64,000 nucleotides of DNA from an uncultured Clostridia bacterium (lineage in GTDB: Bacteria; Bacillota; Clostridia; Oscillospirales; Oscillospiraceae): NCBI GenBank assembly GCA_947165595.1, contig CAMVAV010000002.1, forward strand, positions 25,200 through 89,199, read 5' to 3'. Position numbers and translations under genes: made by a program. Positions 8,174 to 14,521 of this stretch are shown piece by piece (the stretch's first letter is position 1; every line of letters starts with the position of its first letter). The notes beneath the pieces were generated by a model. The model saw only the letters and a list, made by a program, of their open reading frames with translations, searched no databases and was not told the origin of the DNA.

Positions 8174-9589
8174 TCAAAAAATGCTTTCCGTCTGTTTCTC
8201 TTCCTTCATTTCCTTCTTGGCGCTGATCATCTCGGCGACCGCGCGCGTGTAAACGCACTTTGTATTTGGGTCGCTGCCCGGCTGATAGGCGGACATGCCG
8301 ATCGCGGCGGAATAGCACTGCCACGGCTGCTTGGTCATCGAGCGCCTGGCGGACTGCTCGAAGTCCTTGCGCAGCGACTCCACCAGCGCCTCTCTGTCCC
8401 GATAGTCCCGGCCCTGCAGCACGACCGCGAAATCGTCCCCGCCCACGCGGTAGACCGGCGAGTGCTTGAACACGCTGGAGATCAGCATACAGGCTCCCAC
8501 GATATACTCGTCGCCCATGCTTTGCCCGTATTTCCGGTTGATCGCGCCCGTGCCGTTCACATCCACGATCACGATCGCGAACTCGGCGTTGTTGTCCGCG
8601 ATCTTGCGGTCCAGCTTCTGCGACATTTTGACGTACGCCGCCTCCAGATTCACTCTGGTCAGGCTGTCCTTAAAGACGGAGTCCTGAAGCTCCCGCATCG
8701 TCTCCTCCGCCTCCGCCAGACCCTGCGCATAGTCCCGCATGTCGGCGGTCATTTTGGTCACGGCGCGGCTCAGCGCCTCAACCTCGTTGTCGGTATGGAT
8801 GTCCGGCGGCTGGAACAGCAGCTCGTCCGGGTCGCGCTGTCCGTGCGACGAGGCGGCAAATTTCGTCACGCTGTTCTCCAGCAGCCGGATCGGCTTGCTG
8901 ACGTACGTGCGCATCCAAAGGACGAGGAGGACGGTAAACAGGAGGCCGAGCCCCATGATGAGCGCGATGCAGATGTAAATATTCCGATAGATCGTGTTTT
9001 GGATCTCATTGATGGAAATATCCACGCAGAGCACGCCGTAGTGGACGCCCTCCGCGTTGATCAGCGGCCTTGCCAGCGTGTAGTCCACGCCCCACTCCGT
9101 CGGGTCCTCGAAAAAGACATCCTCGGTCCCGCTTTGGATGTCCCGGAGCATCTGGGCGACCGTATCCGAGTACCAGCTCTCCGCCCCGTCGCCGAGGCGC
9201 AGGAGCTTGTCCGGCGTTTGGGTCTTCTCATAGGTCGTGTTCGCCGAGCACACGCTGCGTATCCTGAACTCGTCCCCCGGCTCTGTCGCCTTCAGAATAT
9301 AGAGGTAGTGCAGGTCCTTGTAGTAATCGACGAACCGGTCAAACGCCGCATGCGTCTCCTGGTATTTTTCCGATTCCGCATAGGTTTCAGCACAACGGGC
9401 CATATCCTCGTCGTCGATGAAGCTCTGCGCGTAGTCCAGAACGCTTGTCATCTGCTCCTGATACCTTCGGTACATCGCAGACGTGAAGACCCGATACGTC
9501 ACCACGGACAGCAGCACGCTCAACAACACGAAAATCACGGTGCATGCAATCGTGATGCTTCGGTTCATCGGTTTGATTTTCTTTTCCAT
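8174..9589 (-). CDS. Membrane-bound GGDEF-domain protein with extracellular sensor
   Basis: A 471-residue protein: N-terminal transmembrane helix (about residues 12-33), a roughly 170-residue extracytoplasmic Cache-like sensor region, a second helix (about 203-225), a HAMP-like linker starting 'SKPIRLLENSV', then a GGDEF domain. The signature loop is 'RVGGDDF' and the metal/substrate loop 'DVNGTGAINRKYGQSMGDEY' departs from the usual 'DxDxFKxIND'. Cyclic-di-GMP synthesis is therefore plausible but not assured; it may be a degenerate receptor. No RxxD inhibitory site precedes the loop. GAGGGG precedes the ATG. It is the last gene of the STAS, phosphatase, RsbW row (48-base gap to rsbW) and its sensor half resembles that of the neighbouring phosphatase, so a shared stimulus is likely (inference). 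Confidence 0.85.
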   Translation of the reverse strand: MEKKIKPMNRSITIACTVIFVLLSVLLSVVTYRVFTSAMYRRYQEQMTSVLDYAQSFIDDEDMARCAETYAESEKYQETHAAFDRFVDYYKDLHYLYILKATEPGDEFRIRSVCSANTTYEKTQTPDKLLRLGDGAESWYSDTVAQMLRDIQSGTEDVFFEDPTEWGVDYTLARPLINAEGVHYGVLCVDISINEIQNTIYRNIYICIALIMGLGLLFTVLLVLWMRTYVSKPIRLLENSVTKFAASSHGQRDPDELLFQPPDIHTDNEVEALSRAVTKMTADMRDYAQGLAEAEETMRELQDSVFKDSLTRVNLEAAYVKMSQKLDRKIADNNAEFAIVIVDVNGTGAINRKYGQSMGDEYIVGACMLISSVFKHSPVYRVGGDDFAVVLQGRDYRDREALVESLRKDFEQSARRSMTKQPWQCYSAAIGMSAYQPGSDPNTKCVYTRAVAEMISAKKEMKEEKQTESIF

Positions 9590-9637
9590 ACGGCTCGCCC
9601 CTCTTCCGTCGTTCCGCGCAACGGCACGGCGTCTTCC

Positions 9638-10057
9638 TCAGCCGGCCGCGATCCTCTTCCTGATTGTCAGGATATTGCGGCCGTCCTTGCGCTCATAGGT
9701 CATTTCGTCCATCTTTTTCTTGACCATAAAGATACCGAGCCCCCCGATCGGGCGCTCCTCCGCGGGCACCGTCATGTCCGGGTCCGGCTTTGCGAGCGGA
9801 TCAAAGGGGATACCGCCGTCAATCAGCGTGACGGCAACAATGCCGCCCTCCACGCCCGCGCGGATCTCTGCCCAGCCGTTTCCCTCCGGATAGGCGTAAT
9901 GCGCGATGTTGACGAACAGCTCCTCCAGCGAGACCTCGATCAGCATCTGCGTCGCCGGAGGGCAGTCGTTTTCCTCCAGCAGCGCGCTCACAAAGCCGAG
10001 CACCTCGTAGAGCTTGTCGGTCTCCGCGGCGACCTTCAGCACTCTTTCCTCACTCAT
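9638..10057 (-). CDS. RsbW-like anti-sigma factor / serine-protein kinase
   Basis: A 139-residue ATP-binding protein of the HATPase_c_2 (RsbW/SpoIIAB) type. The N-box 'LIEVSLEELFVNIAHYAY', G1 'LIDGGIPFDPLAKPDPD' and G2 'GGLGIFMVKKKMDEM' boxes are all present. Such proteins bind a partner (classically a sigma factor) and phosphorylate the STAS antagonist. The start at 10057 is preferred over the longer ORF: GGAGGA lies 6 bases upstream and the ATG overlaps the phosphatase stop as ATGA, implying translational coupling. It works with the STAS protein at 11672-11968 and the SpoIIE-type phosphatase between them. No sigma factor gene is nearby, so the controlled target is unknown. Confidence 0.9.
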   Translation of the reverse strand: MSEERVLKVAAETDKLYEVLGFVSALLEENDCPPATQMLIEVSLEELFVNIAHYAYPEGNGWAEIRAGVEGGIVAVTLIDGGIPFDPLAKPDPDMTVPAEERPIGGLGIFMVKKKMDEMTYERKDGRNILTIRKRIAAG

Positions 10058-11667
10058 ACGCTCTCCTCCGGTCCCGCATAGTGCAGGCACAGCATCGTGA
10101 TGTCATCGAACTGCACCGCGTCGCCGACGAACTCGTCGATGGCCTGCTTGACCGATTGCAGCAGTTCTTTGGGCTTCGCGGCGGGATCGCGGTTCAGCGC
10201 CTCCGTCAATTTTTCCTCGCCGAAGAGCTTTTTATCCGCGTTCGTCGCCTCCGTCACGCCGTCCGTATAGACGAACAGGCAGTCGCCGGGGGCAAGCGTA
10301 AACTCATGCTCGCGGAATTTCATGCCTCCCATCGTGGCAAGCGCGGGCGAATGACGGTACTTCACCAGCTCGAACGTCCCGTCTCCGCGGCGCACGGCGG
10401 GATGCTCGTGTCCGGCGTTCGCCGCCATGCCCTTGCCGGTGCTGAGCTCCAAAATCGCGAGCCAGACCGTCACGAACAGCTCCGCCTCGTTGCCCTCGCT
10501 AAGCTGCTCGTTCACGTCGTGCAAAATCCCGGCGGGCGTGCCGCCCATCTGCGCGCGGTTCTTGATGAGCGTCTTGGCAATGACCATAAAGAGCGCCGCC
10601 GGCACGCCCTTGCCGGACACGTCCGCGATCACCATGGCAAGGTGGTCGTCGTCAATGAGGAAGAAGTCGTAAAAGTCGCCGCCGACCTCCTTCGCCGGCG
10701 TCATGCTGGCGTAGAGGTCCAACTCTTTGCGGTCGGGGAACGGCGGGAAAATGCGCGGCAGCATGTCCGCCTGGATCTTCGTGGCGACGTTCAGCTCCGC
10801 GCCGATACGCTCCTTCTCCGCCGTGACGCGCTCGACCTCCGCGGTGTACGCGTCGATGCGCCGCGTCATCTCCGCGAACGACCCCGCCAGCCATTGCAGC
10901 TCGTCGTCGTACCGCAGCTTCGGCTCCGCGATCGCCTGATTCGCATAGGAATTCACCAGCGACGTCAACTGTCCCACTGGCTCCGAAACGTTCCGCCGGA
11001 GGATCAGGATATCGAGCGCCAATACGGCGAAAATGCACAGCAGCAGCACGCCCACGATCCGCAGCGCGTGCGCGCGCACCACCGCGTTCAGATTGGAAAG
11101 CGAGCAGTCCGCCTCGACTATGCCGACCACGCGGCCCGACGAGTCAAAGACCGGCGCCCACGCGCTCACCGACGCGCCGTACCCGACGTCCTGGCCCAGG
11201 ATCAGCTCCGTCGAGGCGCGCCCTGCCTCGATATCCGGCAAAAGGTGCTCGTACTCCGTCGCTTCGTACTCATAGACATCGCCGAGGCTGCAGATCTGGC
11301 TCATGTCATCGCCCTCCGCGAAGCCCTCCACGACGTAGATGAAGCGGTCCTGCTCCGGATACGCGAGATACACATATTGTATCCCCGTAAACTTTGACTT
11401 CACCCGGTCAAATTCACTCTTGAGCCAATCGTAGTACTCGTCCGTTTCGCCTGTTATTACATAATTCTCCACCTTGTCGCCGTCAACCTCGGCGGCAAGG
11501 CTGCGGGCAAGGTCCTGCGCCTTCTCGCTGTAAAGGTTCAGATAGGTGGCGCGCAGCGCAAGATAGCTGATACTCGTCACCAGCACCGCCATGAGCGCCA
11601 TCAGCACCGCCAGCTGCACCGTAATGCGCTGGCTCAGCGATTTCCGCGTTTTTTTCTGCTCCTCCAT
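10054..11667 (-). CDS. Cache-HAMP-SpoIIE (PP2C) protein phosphatase
   Basis: A 537-residue membrane phosphatase: transmembrane helix at about 17-40, extracytoplasmic Cache-type sensor (about 41-195, containing 'GASVSAWAPVFDSSGRVVGIVEAD'), a second helix (about 200-222), a HAMP/coiled-coil linker, and a C-terminal SpoIIE/RsbU PP2C domain. Metal-binding motifs 'EVGGDFYDFF', 'VIADVSGKGVPAALFM', 'YTDGVTEATN' and 'QFDDITMLCL' are intact, so it should dephosphorylate the STAS antagonist (11672-11968) when stimulated. The start is 4 bases after the STAS stop, and its own stop overlaps the rsbW start as ATGA, giving a tight three-gene operon. The catalytic domain is clearly paralogous to that of the propeller phosphatase at 49749-52973. 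Confidence 0.92.
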   Translation of the reverse strand: MEEQKKTRKSLSQRITVQLAVLMALMAVLVTSISYLALRATYLNLYSEKAQDLARSLAAEVDGDKVENYVITGETDEYYDWLKSEFDRVKSKFTGIQYVYLAYPEQDRFIYVVEGFAEGDDMSQICSLGDVYEYEATEYEHLLPDIEAGRASTELILGQDVGYGASVSAWAPVFDSSGRVVGIVEADCSLSNLNAVVRAHALRIVGVLLLCIFAVLALDILILRRNVSEPVGQLTSLVNSYANQAIAEPKLRYDDELQWLAGSFAEMTRRIDAYTAEVERVTAEKERIGAELNVATKIQADMLPRIFPPFPDRKELDLYASMTPAKEVGGDFYDFFLIDDDHLAMVIADVSGKGVPAALFMVIAKTLIKNRAQMGGTPAGILHDVNEQLSEGNEAELFVTVWLAILELSTGKGMAANAGHEHPAVRRGDGTFELVKYRHSPALATMGGMKFREHEFTLAPGDCLFVYTDGVTEATNADKKLFGEEKLTEALNRDPAAKPKELLQSVKQAIDEFVGDAVQFDDITMLCLHYAGPEESV

Positions 11668-11671
11668 GCGC

Positions 11672-11968
11672 TCACTCGATCGTCAGGATATCCGAAAAGC
11701 CGGTCACCTCGAAAATATCCATCAAACTGCTGTCGGCGTTGCGGATAACCATGCTCCCCTGCTTGCTCATCACCTTATGCGCCGAAAGCAGCACGCGAAG
11801 TCCCGCGGAGGAGATGTACTCCAGCTTCGCGAGGTCAAAGATGAGCTCCGTCACGCCGTCCAGCGCGGTGTGCAGCTCGCCCTCCAGCTGCGGCGCGGTG
11901 GTGGTGTCGAGCCGTCCCTCCAGCGCCACGGTCAGCTTGCTTCCGTCCTTGTTCTGCTTGATCGTCAT
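11672..11968 (-). CDS. STAS-domain anti-sigma factor antagonist
   Basis: A 98-residue STAS protein of the SpoIIAA/RsbV class. The phosphoacceptor serine sits in 'LEYISSAGLRVLL' (about residues 49-61). The rest follows the family pattern ('LEGRLDTTTAPQLE', 'VTGFSDILTIE'). In the unphosphorylated form it sequesters RsbW; RsbW phosphorylates it and the SpoIIE-type phosphatase reverses this. GGGAGGT lies 7 bases before the ATG. It heads the STAS, phosphatase, rsbW, GGDEF row. Confidence 0.93.
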   Translation of the reverse strand: MTIKQNKDGSKLTVALEGRLDTTTAPQLEGELHTALDGVTELIFDLAKLEYISSAGLRVLLSAHKVMSKQGSMVIRNADSSLMDIFEVTGFSDILTIE

Positions 11969-12004
11969 TGTCTGTACCTCCCATATGTTTTTATTGGTTC
12001 CTGT

Positions 12005-12175
12005 TTACACCTGGTTCGCCCGCTTGCAGCCCGGCGCGATCGCGCGCTCCGGGCAGGCCGGCATACACAGGTGACAGCCCACGCATTTGCTCGCGGCGGA
12101 ATTCGGGGCCGGCGGCCGTGTCGCGCTTCGGCACGTCCGTCGTCTTGCCGGCGGAGGAGAGCGCGAGCCCTCTCA
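12005..12175 (-). pseudogene. Remnant of a 4Fe-4S ferredoxin-type protein
   Basis: Between the VanX-type gene and the STAS gene the minus strand encodes 'KCVGCHLCMPACPERAI' followed by 10 residues and a stop at 12005-12007. This is a textbook CxxCxxCxxxCP 4Fe-4S motif with no start codon in frame. Upstream the same frame becomes arginine-rich nonsense, while a different frame ('GLALSSAGKTTDVPKRD') looks protein-like, so a frameshift or deletion near 12090-12100 is likely. It resembles the ferredoxin tail of 2-oxoacid:ferredoxin oxidoreductase subunits, but the parent family is not certain. It is below the ORF-track threshold in this frame. Confidence 0.45.
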
Positions 12176-12832
12176 CCTCCGCAAATAGCTCGCAGACACC
12201 GGGAAATTAAAATAGGTATTGGGGTACGGCTCGTTTTCGAGCGCAAAGTGCCACCACTCACAGTCGATCGGCACAAAGCCGTTGCGTGTCATAACGCGCT
12301 GCAGGAGCATGCGGTTGTTGTACTGCTCCTCCGTGACCTCCCGGCAGTCCGGGTGGGACACCTCGCCGAAGAAGTCGAAGGGGCTGCCCATGTCCAGTTC
12401 CTTCCCGGTCTTCATGTCCAGCAGCGTCAGATCGACCGCGCTGCCGCGGCTGTGGCTGGACTGCCTGGCAATATAGCCTCTGGCGAACAGCTCCTGCTTC
12501 GGGAGCTCCGGATAGAAGTACGGCTTCATGCGCACGTCCTGATCCTCAATGCCCCAGAGCACGAAGTGCCTGACCGCGCAGGCGGGGCGATAGGCGTCGA
12601 ACACCTTGAGCCGGTACCCCTGCACGATCATCTCGCTGCCGGCGCTCTTGAGCGCTCTTGCCGCCTCGACCGTCAGCAGCGCGCAGGGCTCCTCATAGCC
12701 GTCGATCCGCTCGCCGACGAAGTTATAGGTGGAGTAATATCGGATCTCCTGCACGATGTGCGGCACATAGTCCGATAAAAGCACGAAGCCAGACGGGTCC
12801 ATCGTCACATCGTTCTTATTCTCGCTTCGCAT
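12173..12832 (-). CDS. D-alanyl-D-alanine dipeptidase (VanX/M15D family)
   Basis: A 219-residue zinc peptidase. It shows the VanX-type zinc and catalytic motifs 'SSHSRGSAVDLTL' (SxHxxGxxxD), 'FDAYRP' and 'CEWWHF'. The reaction is hydrolysis of D-Ala-D-Ala dipeptide; in non-resistant gut bacteria such enzymes recycle cell-wall dipeptide. No vanH or van ligase lies nearby, so this is not a resistance cluster. GGAGGA is 7 bases before the ATG. The gene follows the SLH-HAD phosphatase by 36 bases on the same strand and may share its transcript. No signal peptide is seen, so it is probably cytoplasmic. Confidence 0.88.
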   Translation of the reverse strand: MRSENKNDVTMDPSGFVLLSDYVPHIVQEIRYYSTYNFVGERIDGYEEPCALLTVEAARALKSAGSEMIVQGYRLKVFDAYRPACAVRHFVLWGIEDQDVRMKPYFYPELPKQELFARGYIARQSSHSRGSAVDLTLLDMKTGKELDMGSPFDFFGEVSHPDCREVTEEQYNNRMLLQRVMTRNGFVPIDCEWWHFALENEPYPNTYFNFPVSASYLRR

Positions 12833-12868
12833 CGCACCGTCCTCCTGTTTTCTCCGCGCGGCGGCGCT

Positions 12869-14353
12869 TTACTTCCTGGTCACGCCCTCGCCGTAGATGG
12901 TCGTCCAGTCGTTCTTCATGGAGACGGGGATCCAGCCGTACTTCTCGCAGGACTGGCGCATGCTCTCCGCCTTATCCAGATTGCCGTTCTCGCGGACGAG
13001 GTCGTCGCAGCAGAGCATGAACGCCGCGCTGCGGTGGGGGTTGTTGTAAAGGACGTAGTTCGCCATGCTGGCGTCGCCGCCGCTGTTGCCGAAGGAGAGG
13101 ACGGGCTGCTGGCCGATCTCCTGCACGATGACGCCGACCTTGTTCATTTTCAGGTTCTTGATGATGAACTCGCCGCCGAGCACCGTCTCGTCCTCACGGC
13201 TGAAGACATAGCTCAGGTTGTCCGTATCGCCCTGGTGGGAGGCCACCACCGTCTCGTCGGAGCCGATGACCTGCGCCGGGGGAATGTCCAGCACACCCTC
13301 GACGATCACGCGCGCAATGAAGCGGTCCGTGCCGCTGACGATATACACGGTAAAGTCGTTCGCCTGCAGGAACTCGACGACCTGCAGCATGGGCTTGTAG
13401 AACCCCTCCGCGCGCGTCATGTTGGTATAGCCGGGCATGGGCTGCTTCTTGAATTCCCGGATATAGTCGCTGAATTCCCCGACGCTCATGCCGGCAAACG
13501 CGGAGGCGACCGCCTTGCCGTGGTCAATATCCAGTCCCTTTGCCGCCACGCCGGTCTCGTTCATGGTCTGGATTTTCTCCGCGACCTCCCGCTCAAACGC
13601 GGACGCCTTATCCTTGTAGTCGGGGTCCTCCGTCACGCGGTATTTGAGCAGCGTATAGTCGTAATAATTGGGGTCGGTCTCGTTGAGCAGCGTACCGTCC
13701 ATATCAAACACGGCGATGCGGTCCTCCACGGGGATGTAGTCCGTGCCGCTCCGGTCGGTGATCGCGGCCATGTACTCCACCAGCGCGGTCTTCGGCTGCG
13801 CGTTTTCCGTCCACGCGCTCAGGAGGTCGGCGTGAATCCGCAGCACGCCGAAGCGCTCCAGCGCCGCGGCAAGCTCCTGCTGCGTGACGGTGCCCCACGC
13901 GTCCGGGCTCCCGTCGTCCGCCTCGCGCAAAACGCCGTTGCTGACCGCCCAATGCAGCGCGCTCACCGCCCAGCCGGGCATGTCGCTGCGGACAAGGATG
14001 CCGGTGTTTTCGCCCATCGAGACATCCATGCCGAGGTGCTGCGCCCAGCGGTAGAGCATGCAGGCAAGCTCCGCGCGCGTGACGGCCTGCGCGCCGTTGA
14101 AGCATCCGTTCTCGTCGCCGTTCGCGATCCCCGCGCCCTTCGCCCAGACGGCGGCGTTCGCATACTCCGTACCCGCCGCGTCCGGGAACGCGACCGGCTG
14201 GATCACCGCGGGCTCCCCCTCGCGCTCATAGAGCGTCCGGATCACGGTCCCGCGGTCCACGGGAGCGGCGGAGCCGCTTTCCGCCCGTGTGGGCACCGCA
14301 ACAAGGCTCAGGAACAGAGCCAGCGTCAGAAGCAGGCTGCCAATTCTTTTCAT
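12869..14353 (-). CDS. Secreted SLH-anchored HAD-superfamily phosphatase
   Basis: A 494-residue exported protein: signal peptide (residues 1 to about 24, cut after 'PTRAES'), an SLH-like region (about 50-170; 'FPDAAGTEYANAAVWAKGAGIANG' and 'VSALHWAVSNGVL' are the recognisable repeats), then a HAD hydrolase domain. HAD motifs are 'VFDMDGTLLNE' (nucleophile and acid Asp), 'YIVSGTDRF' (motif II) and 'LSFGNSGGDASM' (motif IV). The cap and overall layout resemble phosphoserine-phosphatase-type or extracellular acid phosphatases of Clostridia. It would be displayed on the cell wall. GGGGAGGA lies before the ATG. A TATAAT-like -10 at 14437-14442 is a weak promoter candidate. Confidence 0.82.
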   Translation of the reverse strand: MKRIGSLLLTLALFLSLVAVPTRAESGSAAPVDRGTVIRTLYEREGEPAVIQPVAFPDAAGTEYANAAVWAKGAGIANGDENGCFNGAQAVTRAELACMLYRWAQHLGMDVSMGENTGILVRSDMPGWAVSALHWAVSNGVLREADDGSPDAWGTVTQQELAAALERFGVLRIHADLLSAWTENAQPKTALVEYMAAITDRSGTDYIPVEDRIAVFDMDGTLLNETDPNYYDYTLLKYRVTEDPDYKDKASAFEREVAEKIQTMNETGVAAKGLDIDHGKAVASAFAGMSVGEFSDYIREFKKQPMPGYTNMTRAEGFYKPMLQVVEFLQANDFTVYIVSGTDRFIARVIVEGVLDIPPAQVIGSDETVVASHQGDTDNLSYVFSREDETVLGGEFIIKNLKMNKVGVIVQEIGQQPVLSFGNSGGDASMANYVLYNNPHRSAAFMLCCDDLVRENGNLDKAESMRQSCEKYGWIPVSMKNDWTTIYGEGVTRK

Positions 14354-14521
14354 CTCTCGGTCCTCCCCGGTTCTTTGATACGCTTCGCTTCCGGTCGGAC
14401 GCCGCGCCGTCCGCCGGCCTACGGCATCCTGTTGGCATTATACATCATTTGTACCGACAAAATCCAGACATATTTTCACATTTTTTTGAGACGCCGCGCC
14501 GTCCGTACGCGGCGCTTCCCG

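Noticed and set aside
6141-8324. 727-codon minus-strand ORF opposite the SLH protein
   Set aside because: Arg/Asp/Gly-rich shadow of the plus-strand gene, no start context.
12173-12832. Part of a vancomycin-resistance cluster
   Set aside because: No vanH, D-Ala-D-Lac ligase or vanRS genes are in the neighbourhood.
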